Source of the DNA: Novosphingobium sp.
GTDB lineage: Bacteria; Pseudomonadota; Alphaproteobacteria; Sphingomonadales; Sphingomonadaceae
DNA: 32,119 bases
Assembly: GCA_023266625.1 (NCBI GenBank)
Contig: JAHFPT010000044.1
Location: 1-32,119, forward strand
Reading direction: 5' to 3'
Shown: positions 6,942 to 15,454 of the stretch, one piece after another
Layout of the letters: every line of letters starts with the position of its first letter
Numbering within the stretch: the stretch's first letter is position 1
The notes under the pieces: generated by a model
What the model was told of the DNA's origin: nothing
The model's database searches: none
What the model saw: the letters and a program-made list of their open reading frames with translations, nothing else
Translations under genes and position numbers: made by a program

Positions 6942-8022
6942 TCCCTCTCAGCCGCCACACGGCGGCGCAACAGCACCGGAACAGGTCAGGGGACGGCAAC
7001 CACGCCGCGCCCGATGGCAGCGCCTTTCAGCAGCTCTATAAACAGATCAACACAAGCGGCGATCACGGGGCGGCTATCCAGCGCTGTCACCCATGGCTCC
7101 CAAGCGCTGGGTGACATGGCACCCAGCCATAAACCGCACAACTCCGCCGGTTTCGCCGTCACCCGCATGGCGCTGGGTGACATGGGTGCCAGATCGTCGT
7201 GCCAGCGGGTGCCATGGCACCCAGCACAACCTCCTAATCCGGCACGGTAAAACCGCGCAGCACCCGTGCGTACGGTGCATTACACTCCTCAACGCCAATG
7301 GCGTGCGTCACAACCACCGCATGAGCCTGCTCATGCGCACCAACGCACCACCCCAGGGCGGGTAACCTCCACCGCCTTCCTGCCCGCAAACACCGCCGTC
7401 GCCACCGCCACGTCCGCCAAGAGCCTCCCCGGCAAAGACCGGGACCAGCGCAACAAAGTGGTGCACCGTGATGTCATCGCAACTCACTGATTTTGCGTAT
7501 GCTTTTCAAAAATGCACCGCATTGATGCTATCGCGCATCACAGTGGTGCGCATGGTCTCTCTCATAACCCTATGATAACAAGCCGTTAAAACCGCGCGGC
7601 AGTGCATACGGTGTGCTTGGTAATTGCGCCTCATCGCGGCGCTATCGGTGGGTTTTGAGGCTACCGGGATCGTGGTATTCGGGCCTCCCGGTGGGCAACC
7701 GCCCCAGGGCGGGAACCTCCACCGCTTTCCGGCCCGCGACACCATCACCCGCTCATCCTGAGCTTGTCGAGCCGAAGGCGACCGCAGGTCAACGACGCGC
7801 GCACATCGCCCCGGCACCGCACAGCGGCTGAGATTTGATCGACGCCGCACCTCGCGCCATTTTCGCGCACCTCGCAGCGCCAGACACAAAGCCCCGCAAA
7901 TCTGCCCGCTCCACAGCCTCGACCGCGCCAGGCACATCGCGTCCCTTTATCCTGCCCTTTCCGGCCAGCGCACCATGGCCAGCATACGGCGGGTTTCAGG
8001 CTGCCCGCTGATGCGCGCGCGC
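6942..8022. other. 1.1-kb non-coding region with repeats, candidate origin (unit 2)
   Basis: No credible gene lies between the XRE gene and the immunity gene. The region holds an iteron-like cluster (7081-7226) and a hairpin GCATGAG-CCTG-CTCATGC (7319-7336). It also holds two copies of a CCCCAGGGCGGG(t)AACCTCC block (7351-7374 and 7702-7724) and two copies of AAAACCGCGC followed by GTGCnTACGGTG (from ~7249 and ~7588). A Sphingomonadales-type dispersed repeat sits at 7752-7770. It is the natural place for an origin and for the promoter of any small RNA. Confidence 0.5.
7081..7226. repeat. Iteron-like GGGTGnCATGG cluster (unit 2)
   Basis: An identical 16-mer, GCGCTGGGTGACATGG, occurs at 7104-7119 and 7170-7185. 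Related or inverted copies are at 7085-7096 (TGTCACCCATGG), 7114-7126, 7158-7168 and 7181-7191. A perfect 16-bp palindrome, GGGTGCCATGGCACCC, is at 7207-7222. About seven units in both orientations within 150 bp resemble binding sites for a replication initiator or repressor. Confidence 0.6.
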
Positions 8023-8526
8023 TTATCGGAGACTCTTGAGAGCCTCCCCCAACCGTTCGCTCACATCCTCATAAGCAGGATCATGAAGCAGCGTCTCGAT
8101 CGCGGCTGCGTTGTCTTGATCGGCAACAACGGTCAGCGCGTTCGCCAGCGCCCAGCGGATTTCGCGGTCTTGCTCTTGCCGCAGTTCAGCCAAGATTGCT
8201 TCAGCCGCCACCCCTCGGGCATCTGGTGTTGTTAGCGCGCGAATGACCCCCTCACGGATACGGAGATGATAGGGTTTGCGCAGATGTTTAAGCAGCACGG
8301 GAATGGCGCTCGGGTAGCTGTCGTTCGTGTTCACCAAATCCCAGACGGAACCAACTTCAAAGCCCGCCACGGCAAGGTCTGCTATGATTGGCTCCTCCTC
8401 GATCCTGAATTGGGCCTCGGCTGCCACCCGCTTAGCCTCACGAGCAGCATTTTGCGCTACCCATTCAGGGTCATTTTGTAGCTCCGCCATAAGCTCGGCA
8501 GCCGTCCTCATGGGCCGTTTTGCCAT
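8023..8526 (-). CDS. HEAT-repeat-like immunity protein, unit 2
   Basis: 167 residues from the ATG at 8526, whose A is also the last base of the toxin stop codon (TGATG), so toxin and immunity are translationally coupled. A basic N-terminus is followed by helical repeats of HEAT type (SAIPVLLKHLRKPYHLRIREG; AILAELRQEQDREIRWALANAL; AAIETLLHDPAYEDVSERLG). The position directly after the toxin tip is the standard place for a cognate immunity gene. It should bind and block the Tox-REase-7-like nuclease in the cytoplasm. An overlapping GTG at 8529 would add one residue. The assignment rests on position and fold pattern. Confidence 0.75.
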   Translation of the reverse strand: MAKRPMRTAAELMAELQNDPEWVAQNAAREAKRVAAEAQFRIEEEPIIADLAVAGFEVGSVWDLVNTNDSYPSAIPVLLKHLRKPYHLRIREGVIRALTTPDARGVAAEAILAELRQEQDREIRWALANALTVVADQDNAAAIETLLHDPAYEDVSERLGEALKSLR

Positions 8527-9815
8527 CACTGCGCTCCCGGAATATATTTTAGATTGATCTCACCGCGACGAACGGCGGCTTCGAGATTTGATGTCAGTCT
8601 TGTCGATGGCCGAATATAGAGGTCAAAGGTTCGCCCAGTGCTCTGGCTGACCGTAATATAGTCCCTCAGCTGCTTGGTTAGTCCCTGAGAAGCGACATTC
8701 TTCACTTCTGTCAGCGTTGTTGTCGTCAGATTATCAGGGAACCGAAGATTGTTTGCGCCCGGAATACGGATGCCAACCTTCGGCCCGAACAGCCCAACTG
8801 CTTGCTCACCCTCAGCCCCCAACCGCGCAGCTCGGACCGTTGCGCTCTCTGCGGCGGCAAGTGCAGCAACCCCGGCGCCTGACGCTACGGGAACAGTGAG
8901 CGGCACCCCTGTAATGATCTCGCCAAGGAATCCCGTTGTGGTAGAAATTCTACCCGCATTCACGAGGCCAAAGGTCAGTACGCCTGGGGCAGCCGCAGCT
9001 AGCAATGCTCCACCTGCAGATACGCCCAGGAAGCCGCCGATACCCAAGTTGAGTTCAGATTGACGTTCAAGAAGCAGTTGCGTACGCGCATCGTCCACTA
9101 CCCAAAGGGCAGTGTGGTTCCCATCATATTGACGAACCCCCATGGTATTGGTCGTTGCGTCATAGTCCAATGCGAGGTCATGTGAGGCAACTAGATCTCC
9201 GGGGCCTGTAGTTCCAGCATCAGGTCCGTTAACGAAGCTCACACGATCCACAAATGAGGACGCCTCTTTCCTAACGTCCGAACTAGCAGCAACCCTCGCT
9301 GCCTCTAGTCGGACTGAAGCCTTAATCGACTGGCCGATCCCGGCCATTCCAGACAGATAAGTTTGTCCATCCGGCGAAATGCCTGCCAAAATTCGAGCCG
9401 TCAAACTGTATCGTGGATCGCTCAACATGGCGTCCCCCGCAGCATTAATAACATCCTGATTGACCGTAATGCCGTTGGGATCGCTGCTGGCCTTCGCCTG
9501 CGCGGCTTTTTCGGCGGCTTTGGTGCTCGCGTCCTTCGATCCCTGCGCCTCTCTTGCGCTAACCTGCCCGGCTATGGCGCGACCAATGATAGAGCCCAGT
9601 ATAAGGTGCCCGACACGAGGTTTGCCGCACGGACGGATTTTCCTGAGGCGTTCTGCGGGGTTGCGGGCACTTTTCCTGGACGCGAACCGGCGCGCACAGA
9701 TTTTACCCCCTGACGCGGTTTTGGCGGCAGGAGGGGCAAGCGGCTGAGAGGGTAATGCAGGCGCGGTCCCGGTCATGGGAACGGTGTGGCCGGTGGCTGG
9801 CGGGTTCGTCAACAT
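8526..9815 (-). CDS. Rhs toxin-tip fragment (Tox-REase-7-like) with element leader, unit 2
   Basis: 429 codons. About 72 leader codons (9599-9815) from unit 1 read in frame through the 19-bp site into a toxin tip identical to residues ~2853-3210 of the full-length Rhs. The C-terminal domain has the Tox-REase-7 pattern (RIPG...FPD, EVKNVAS, QLRDYI, FDLYIRPST, NLKYIPG) with a PD-(D/E)xK active site. It lacks the rhs core and so cannot be exported on its own by the Rhs route. If the ATG at 9815 works it would give a cytosolic form needing immunity. The same leader-tip fusion should exist in an excised circle. Expression is uncertain. Confidence 0.6.
   Translation of the reverse strand: MLTNPPATGHTVPMTGTAPALPSQPLAPPAAKTASGGKICARRFASRKSARNPAERLRKIRPCGKPRVGHLILGSIIGRAIAGQVSAREAQGSKDASTKAAEKAAQAKASSDPNGITVNQDVINAAGDAMLSDPRYSLTARILAGISPDGQTYLSGMAGIGQSIKASVRLEAARVAASSDVRKEASSFVDRVSFVNGPDAGTTGPGDLVASHDLALDYDATTNTMGVRQYDGNHTALWVVDDARTQLLLERQSELNLGIGGFLGVSAGGALLAAAAPGVLTFGLVNAGRISTTTGFLGEIITGVPLTVPVASGAGVAALAAAESATVRAARLGAEGEQAVGLFGPKVGIRIPGANNLRFPDNLTTTTLTEVKNVASQGLTKQLRDYITVSQSTGRTFDLYIRPSTRLTSNLEAAVRRGEINLKYIPGAQ
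9580..9598. repeat. 19-bp attachment-site core, internal (att2)
   Basis: Identical to the sites at 1067-1085 and 18093-18111. It lies at the junction between the two tandem units, joining the leader of unit 1 in frame to the toxin tip of unit 2. This is the arrangement a circular element would also have at its own att site. Confidence 0.8.
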
Positions 9816-9819
9816 CCGC

Positions 9820-9852
9820 TTGCCATTTGGGCGTCATTGACGTATAGGCGTC
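9820..9852 (+). promoter_or_regulatory. Promoter and operator of the toxin-antitoxin pair (unit 1)
   Basis: Same as in the other unit: TTGCCA, 17-bp spacer, TATAGG, with the palindrome CGTCATTGACG at 9832-9842. Confidence 0.5.
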
Positions 9853-9854
9853 CG

Positions 9855-10193
9855 ATGCAGACCCGCCCGATTGCCGTTGTGGAGACCAGTATGTTCCTGC
9901 GGCAGGCGGAGAAGATATGGAACGATGAAGAACGCGCTGGCCTGGTCGATCATATGGCGCGCAACCCGGAAGGCGGCGATGTCATCCCCGGCACCGGCGG
10001 CGTACGCAAGATACGCTGGGGACGTAGCGGCAGCGGCAAGCGCGGCGGGGCGCGGGTGATCTATTTCTATCACGATATGGATCGCCCGCTCTATCTGCTG
10101 CTGGCTTACGCCAAGGCGCAAGCCAGCGATATGGACGCGGACGAGAAGAAGGCGGTTGCCGCCTTTGCCGCGATCATCAAGGGCAAAGGATAG
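9855..10193 (+). CDS. RelE/ParE-superfamily toxin (HigB-like), unit 1
   Basis: 112 residues, identical to the protein at 1342-1680. The ATG at 9855 is preferred to the upstream ATG at 9786 for the same reasons. It lies between the internal 19-bp site and the recombinase of unit 1, transcribed opposite to the recombinase and toward it. With two copies of the pair in tandem, loss of one unit would leave antitoxin supply intact, so addiction would act only against loss of both. Confidence 0.8.
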   Translation: MQTRPIAVVETSMFLRQAEKIWNDEERAGLVDHMARNPEGGDVIPGTGGVRKIRWGRSGSGKRGGARVIYFYHDMDRPLYLLLAYAKAQASDMDADEKKAVAAFAAIIKGKG

Positions 10194-10206
10194 AAGGAAG
10201 TAAGCG

Positions 10207-10497
10207 ATGAGCACATTTGGACAAGACCTGATCGCCAGCATGGCAGAGGCCGCCGCTCATGCGCGCGGAGAACAGACCGCTGCGCGCGTGCATGTTGTCG
10301 AGGTGCCTGACGTCCGCGCGATCCGCGAGGAACTGGGGCTGTCGCAGCAGGCTTTCGCCAGCGCCTACCGGATTCCACTGGCGACCTTGAAGGGCTGGGA
10401 ACAGGGCCGTCGTCTGCCCGATGCGACCGCTTCGGCCTATCTCAGCGTCATCGCCCACCTGCCGGGGGAAGCTCGCGAAGCCTTGCGCGCGGCCTGA
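10207..10497 (+). CDS. HigA/NadS-like XRE antitoxin, unit 1
   Basis: 96 residues, identical to 1694-1984, with the helix-turn-helix in the C-terminal half and a GGAAG ribosome-binding site. It is 13 bp after the toxin gene, in one likely operon under the promoter at 9820-9852. It is expected to neutralise either toxin copy and repress both operons. Confidence 0.8.
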   Translation: MSTFGQDLIASMAEAAAHARGEQTAARVHVVEVPDVRAIREELGLSQQAFASAYRIPLATLKGWEQGRRLPDATASAYLSVIAHLPGEAREALRAA

Positions 10498-10505
10498 TCG
10501 TTCGA

Positions 10506-10542
10506 AGTCGGTCCCCGACTGCGCGCCCTTGTTTCGCGCAGT
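10506..10542. terminator. Overlapping hairpins between the TA pair and the integrase (unit 1)
   Basis: Same two overlapping hairpins as at 1993-2029 (AGTCGG/CCGACT and ACTGCGCG/CGCGCAGT), between convergent genes. No strong T tract. Confidence 0.45.
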
Positions 10543-10603
10543 GTTATACAAAATACGCCGCATGGCTTATCCTGCACCACATCCATAACAGCGGATCGCA
10601 CCC

Positions 10604-11755
10604 TCATGCGTCCTCGCCCCATATCTCTTCGCCCTCGGCCTCGGCATCGAGCAGGGCCAGCAGCGCTTCCGCCTCATCGTCGCCGGCGGGCGCGCTGCCG
10701 GCGATGTGCTGGGCGTCCGCATGGGCGGCAAGCCTGGAGCGGATCGGTTTGGCGGGATGGGTGGCGGTGTGGACGGCTTTGAGCGCCTTGATGCTAACCT
10801 GGGTGTAAAGTTCGGTGGTCTTGAGGTCGGCATGGCCGAGCATCGCCTGGATGAACCGCACGTCCGCCCCGTTCTCGAGCATCAACGTCGCCATGGTGTG
10901 GCGGAACATATGGCACGAGCCGCGCTTGCCGATGCCTGAGTCGTTTACGCACTCGCGCACGATCTCGGCGAGGCGGTCAGCCCCGAGCGGCTGCCCGAAC
11001 GTCGAGAGGAACAAGGTGCCGTCATCCGCGCCGCAGGCAAGGTCAGGGCGCACGTCGGCCACATACTTGTCGATCCATTGCAGCGCCCGCGCGCCGATCG
11101 GGATCACCCGGTCCTTCTTGCCCTTGCCCTCGCGCACCATCACCACCCCTCTTGCCATATCGAGGTCGTAGATATTGAGGTGGATCAGCTCCATGCGGCG
11201 GATGCCGGTCGAGTAGAGTACTTCGAGCATCGCCCGGTCGCGCACCCCCATGGCCAGCTCAAGGTTGGGTTGGCTGAGCACCTTTTCGGCCTCGGCAATG
11301 GTCATTACGTTGCGGGGGAGACGGCGGCCGATACGCGGCATCACCAGGTCCGAGGCCGGATTGTAGAGGATATGGTTTTCGCGCGCGAGCCAGCGGAAGA
11401 ACGCCTTCAAGGGATGGATATGGGCGATCTGGCTGCGCGTCGCCAGCGGCTCGCCGTCGAGCTTGCGATAGAGGAACAGGTGGCGCTGCCAGCGCTCCAG
11501 GATCGGCCTGGTGATCTCCTGCACCCGGATCAGCCCGCGTTCCGCCGCCCAGGCGGCGAACACCATCAAGGTGCGCTCGCGCGCCTCGATGGTGTAGGGC
11601 GAGTAGCTGCGCTCGATCTGCCAGCGGCTAAACCGCAGCATATGGTTCCAGATGCTCTCCGGGTCGTGGCCGCCCACCACCTGGCTTGGGGGATGATACA
11701 TCCCCTTGTGCTGCTTGCGGGGTTTCTTGGTCCCGAGCCCACGCTTGCGGGGCAT
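10604..11755 (-). CDS. XerC/D-type tyrosine recombinase of the element, unit 1
   Basis: Identical to the recombinase at 2091-3242, with all catalytic residues intact (R186, H282, R285, Y317), so this copy also looks active. It starts one base after the primase stop (TGACATG); a longer start at 11818 is possible. It lies ~1 kb to the right of the internal 19-bp site. Each unit therefore encodes its own machinery to excise or integrate at GSIIGR-coding sites. Confidence 0.85.
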   Translation of the reverse strand: MPRKRGLGTKKPRKQHKGMYHPPSQVVGGHDPESIWNHMLRFSRWQIERSYSPYTIEARERTLMVFAAWAAERGLIRVQEITRPILERWQRHLFLYRKLDGEPLATRSQIAHIHPLKAFFRWLARENHILYNPASDLVMPRIGRRLPRNVMTIAEAEKVLSQPNLELAMGVRDRAMLEVLYSTGIRRMELIHLNIYDLDMARGVVMVREGKGKKDRVIPIGARALQWIDKYVADVRPDLACGADDGTLFLSTFGQPLGADRLAEIVRECVNDSGIGKRGSCHMFRHTMATLMLENGADVRFIQAMLGHADLKTTELYTQVSIKALKAVHTATHPAKPIRSRLAAHADAQHIAGSAPAGDDEAEALLALLDAEAEGEEIWGEDA

Positions 11756-11756
11756 G

Positions 11757-14700
11757 TCAGAGAACGGCGGCTGAGGGGGTGCGAGGGGCGGGCTGCGGGT
11801 ATGACGACGCCGTGCCATTCAGGCCCACGTCTTTTTGGGGGGTGACGTGCGTTTTCGGGGCTTGCGTCTCGGGGGTGCCAGGAGCGGCGGATTTGCGCCT
11901 CTCAGCCGCTGTTTCTGCGGTGTGACCACCCCCCGACCGGGGGCCGATCAGGGCCCGACCGGCCCCCGACCGATCCCCATTCAGCCCCGACCGGTCGCCG
12001 TCGTAACCGCGTATCGGGCGCGCGGGGCCAGTATCGGGAACAGCATCGCGGTTCCCCTGCGGGGCGGCGTTCAGCCCCATCAGGAACGGCTCGCCGCCTT
12101 CGCCTTCGCCTGCGTAGAGCAGCTCATAGTCATGGGCGGTGCCCGCCTTCACCCGGTGGGCCAGCACATATTCAAGCTCGGCCAGGCGGCTGAGATGGAC
12201 CTTGAGCTGGGTGTCGCCCCATCCTGTCACCGCCCTGATCTGACGGCGGGTAAAGCGCAGCTCGGGGCGTTTCAGGGCGAGCCGCGCGCATTCCGCGTCC
12301 ACCCAGCTCCGCACCATTTCCAGCAAGCGCCGGGTCTGCGGTGGCAACTCGTCGAGCGTCCGCCCCAGCACCTCGCCCGCAAGCCGGTTGGCAAGCTGGA
12401 TGTCGGATTCGGTAACCTCGATATAGCGCACCGGCTTGCCCCGGTGCTGGACCTCGTGGGTCTGCCGCTGATGCTGGTGGAGCAGCGCGATGGCCTGGAT
12501 CAGGGTGAGGTATTTCATGTGATCGCGCCGGGTGCGGGTCTTGTCGTCGAGGAACGTCAGCTCGTCGGCGAACGGGTTCACCACGCGCATCGGCTCCAGC
12601 AATGTCTGGGCGTTCCTGTGCAGCGCCAGGGTGGCATGGCGGTCCTCACTGGCGAGCAACCCGGCCAGCGTCTGGCGGCGGCGTTGCAGGACATGGATGG
12701 CGCGGGTCTGCTCGCGGCTTTCGTCGACCGAGAGCACCATGCAGCGGTTCATCAGCTCCTCGTCGATGTCGATGGCGGTGGTGGTCAGGAACAGCATCAC
12801 CGGACCCTCCACCCGGTATTCTTGCGTCACGAGGTTGCCGGTGGTCGCATCCTTGCCGGTGCTGGCGATTGTCACTTCGCCCTCGGACTGGAGCAGTTTG
12901 AGGGCATAGGCCGCGCTCGATGCGCCTTCCTCCTCCGATATGGCAAGGATACGGTGCTTGAGGTTGGTCTCGCCCATGTAGAACAGGCTCTGCCCGGTCA
13001 TCGCACTATAGCGCACCTGCGCGGCGGAAGGCATCAGGGAGAGCACCGCGTCCATCATCGCGCTTTTGCCCGCTGCTGATGAGCTCTGGATGATCAGCGC
13101 CAGCGGGCGGTCCAAGAGCCGCGACACGCAGGCCAGATAGCCGGTCAGCGCATTGGTTTGCTCGCCGACAACCCCGCAGGCGGCAAAGTCGGCCAGGATG
13201 CGCGCCACCAGGTCGGGAGCCTGCAAGAGCGCCATCGCCTCCGCGTAGTCCGCCTGGGTGAGACCGGGCCGTTCCTCCTTTGCCAGCACGCCCAGCAACT
13301 CGGCATCCTGCAACGCCTCGATCCTCAAGAGGATGCGCCCGAGGTCGTGTTTGAGCGCGTCCTCGCTCTCCCCAAGCTCGATGCCCGCCTGCTTGGCGAA
13401 CGCGGCGCGCGCCTTGGCGGCGTAAAGATCGAGCGTGTCCACATGGAAGTGGCCATCTTCGCTGCCATCCTCCGCCGCCTCCCGGCGCACCAGCAGGTTG
13501 ACCTTGAGCGATTCGGGATTGAGCGGCTTCTTCCAGCCCCGGATACGATAACGGCGCTGGTTTCCTTCGGCCCCCAGCACCATCACCAGTTCCTGGTCGC
13601 TCTGCGCCTCCACCGGATCGGGCACCGCCGAGGGTGGCACCGCCGCGGCCATGGGTTCAGGGATCGGCTCCGGGATGGGCGAGGTTTCCGGTTCAGCAGC
13701 TGAGAAGGGAGGTGGGGCAAGCTCCAGCATGTCGCCAACGGACGCCAGCGGGTCCGCCGCGCTGGTGATCGCCGGAGCCTTACCATTGCCCAGCCACTGC
13801 GCCTTGCGGATCAGCACGCCCAGCGATTTGGTGGCCGGTGTCACCCGACACGCATAGGCATTGGCGTCCAGCCCCTTGGGGAAGACAATGCGGAACGTCG
13901 CAATACCGGCCTCCATCAGCCGCTCCGCGACTAGCCCAGCGCCCTTGTCCCCCGCCTCGTCGCGGTCGAACGCGATCAGCACCCGCTCCACCCCGTAACG
14001 GCGCAGCGCCGCCAGATGATCGTCGGTAAACCCGCCCGCGCCGTAAGCAGCGGTGACGTTGCGGTAGCCCGCCGACCAGAACGTCATCGCGTCGATCAGC
14101 GATTCGGCCAGGATCAGCTCGCCCTTGCATCCGGCAACGCCCTCCACGTTCCACACGCCAGCATGAGGCCCGGGCAGATAGAGGTGCAGCGGTGTGCCGG
14201 GCCTGAGGTCACTGCGGATCTTGCGGCCATAGACCTCGCGCACGATACCACCCTCGTCCAGCACCGGCACAATGAGGCTGCCGGTCAGATGTTCATGCCC
14301 GCTTGCCCGGTAGATGCCGATCCGCTCCAGGCGCGCGCGGATGTCGGCACCGGCCTTGCGGGTCTTCTCCGGCAGCCGCAGCCCCAGCGTGCGATTGGCG
14401 TAACCGAGCCGGAAGCGCTCGATCAATGACCCGTCCAGGCCGCGCGCCGCGAGGTAAGCCAGTGCCTCGGGCGACTGCTTCAAGCTGTCGTGGTAATAGT
14501 CGATGACCTGGGAGAGCAGCGCCGCGTCGCCCATGTCCGTTTCTGGCGCATCGAGCCGCACCGGGGATGGCAACCGGCGGCCAGAGTGGCGGGGCTTCGC
14601 GCTTTCCGGCCCCGGCGCGACCGGCGCACCATCGCGCAGCCATTCCACCGCATGGCGGAAGCTCATCCCCTCGCGCTTCATCACCCAGTCGATCACCCCG

Positions 14701-14906
14701 CCCGCCGCCTGGCAACCGAAGCAGTGGAACAGGTTCTTGGATACCGACACCGACAGCGACGGCGTGCCCTCCTCGTGGAACGGGCACAGCCCCACCAGCT
14801 CGTCCGCGCCGCGCTTCGTGAGCTGAACGCCCGACGACTCGACAAGCCGCACCAGGCTCACCTCGGCCTTGATTCGCTCGATCTCGCTTTCCGCGATTCG
14901 TGCCAT
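11757..14906 (-). CDS. CHC2 zinc-finger/Toprim primase-helicase of the element, unit 1
   Basis: 1049 residues, identical to 3244-6393: CHC2 zinc finger at 41-65, Toprim at about 255-335, Walker A near 607-615, winged-helix-like region and repetitive tail. The chosen start is the ATG at 14906, with an in-frame longer start at 15011. It probably heads a primase-recombinase operon under XRE control. No frameshift or stop interrupts it, so both units retain an apparently functional replication gene. Confidence 0.75.
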   Translation of the reverse strand: MARIAESEIERIKAEVSLVRLVESSGVQLTKRGADELVGLCPFHEEGTPSLSVSVSKNLFHCFGCQAAGGVIDWVMKREGMSFRHAVEWLRDGAPVAPGPESAKPRHSGRRLPSPVRLDAPETDMGDAALLSQVIDYYHDSLKQSPEALAYLAARGLDGSLIERFRLGYANRTLGLRLPEKTRKAGADIRARLERIGIYRASGHEHLTGSLIVPVLDEGGIVREVYGRKIRSDLRPGTPLHLYLPGPHAGVWNVEGVAGCKGELILAESLIDAMTFWSAGYRNVTAAYGAGGFTDDHLAALRRYGVERVLIAFDRDEAGDKGAGLVAERLMEAGIATFRIVFPKGLDANAYACRVTPATKSLGVLIRKAQWLGNGKAPAITSAADPLASVGDMLELAPPPFSAAEPETSPIPEPIPEPMAAAVPPSAVPDPVEAQSDQELVMVLGAEGNQRRYRIRGWKKPLNPESLKVNLLVRREAAEDGSEDGHFHVDTLDLYAAKARAAFAKQAGIELGESEDALKHDLGRILLRIEALQDAELLGVLAKEERPGLTQADYAEAMALLQAPDLVARILADFAACGVVGEQTNALTGYLACVSRLLDRPLALIIQSSSAAGKSAMMDAVLSLMPSAAQVRYSAMTGQSLFYMGETNLKHRILAISEEEGASSAAYALKLLQSEGEVTIASTGKDATTGNLVTQEYRVEGPVMLFLTTTAIDIDEELMNRCMVLSVDESREQTRAIHVLQRRRQTLAGLLASEDRHATLALHRNAQTLLEPMRVVNPFADELTFLDDKTRTRRDHMKYLTLIQAIALLHQHQRQTHEVQHRGKPVRYIEVTESDIQLANRLAGEVLGRTLDELPPQTRRLLEMVRSWVDAECARLALKRPELRFTRRQIRAVTGWGDTQLKVHLSRLAELEYVLAHRVKAGTAHDYELLYAGEGEGGEPFLMGLNAAPQGNRDAVPDTGPARPIRGYDGDRSGLNGDRSGAGRALIGPRSGGGHTAETAAERRKSAAPGTPETQAPKTHVTPQKDVGLNGTASSYPQPAPRTPSAAVL
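11932..11993. repeat. Phased CCCGACCG repeats in the primase 3' end (unit 1)
   Basis: Four CCCGACCG copies spaced 22, 11 and 21 bp, matching those at 3419-3480. Confidence 0.5.
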
Positions 14907-15022
14907 AAAAACCGGCCTCCGCCAAAACCCTGTCAAGGGGGTATTGAGTAAAATAACTCCCTTTCGTATCTCTCCCATTGGGAGTAGAGTCAACCCCGCC
15001 CGCAAAAACATGAGGTATAGCC
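14907..15022. promoter_or_regulatory. Divergent control region, primase/XRE (unit 1)
   Basis: Same as 6394-6509, with the palindrome CTCCCATTGGGAG at 14972-14984 and the extra ACTCCC half-site at 14956-14961. Confidence 0.5.
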
Positions 15023-15454
15023 ATGATCACAACCGAACCGACCATTCCGGGGATCATCGCAGCCATGAACAGCGAGAACGCTTCCTTCTTCAAGCCCCTC
15101 GGCGAACGCATCGCCAAAGCCCGCAAGGAACGCGGCCTGACCCAAGTGCAGGTCGCCGATCACCTTGGCGTCGCTCAACAGACATTTGCGCATTACGAGA
15201 CAGGCCGGGCGCGCATCGCTGCATCGCTGCTCCCCATGCTCGCCGATATTCTCGACCTGACGCTTGATGAGCTGCTGGTCGGGCAGCCCTCAATGCGCGC
15301 ACCCGGCAAGCGCGGGCCTGCCTCACGGCTCGCCCAGCAACTCGACGCCGTCACCCTGCTTCCCAAAGCCCGCCAGCGGTTCGTGGTCGAGATGATCGAC
15401 ACCGTACTCGCCCAGCACGGCACACAGGCACAGGAGGCCGCACCCGCCTCCTGA
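15023..15454 (+). CDS. XRE-family regulator of the element, unit 1
   Basis: 143 residues, identical to 6510-6941, with an XRE helix-turn-helix at about 26-86. It is divergent from the primase gene and probably represses it. Two gene copies would double repressor dose, which may keep the tandem array integrated. Confidence 0.8.
   Translation: MITTEPTIPGIIAAMNSENASFFKPLGERIAKARKERGLTQVQVADHLGVAQQTFAHYETGRARIAASLLPMLADILDLTLDELLVGQPSMRAPGKRGPASRLAQQLDAVTLLPKARQRFVVEMIDTVLAQHGTQAQEAAPAS

Larger units (their letters stand above)
1067..9598 (-). mobile_element. Integrative toxin-tip element, distal copy (unit 2)
   Basis: This 8532-bp stretch matches 9580-18111 at a constant offset of 8513 bp. All encoded proteins are identical and the non-coding segments I compared match. 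It starts and ends with the same 19-bp sequence, so the repeating unit is 8513 bp. The cargo is a toxin tip, an immunity gene, an iteron-like non-coding region, an XRE regulator, a primase-helicase, a tyrosine recombinase and a toxin-antitoxin pair. At the left edge (1066/1067) the match stops abruptly and the neighbour is a different toxin tip. I infer an integrative element inserted site-specifically into an rhs gene and then duplicated, or inserted twice at the regenerated site. Confidence 0.85.

Noticed and set aside
7081-7226. CRISPR array
   Set aside because: The repeats are short, occur in both orientations and have irregular spacing with no spacer-repeat regularity.
7506-7937. 143-codon minus-strand frame in the non-coding region (and copy at 16019-16450)
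   Set aside because: Runs through the dispersed repeat and hairpins, is Arg/Cys-rich and has no recognisable domain.
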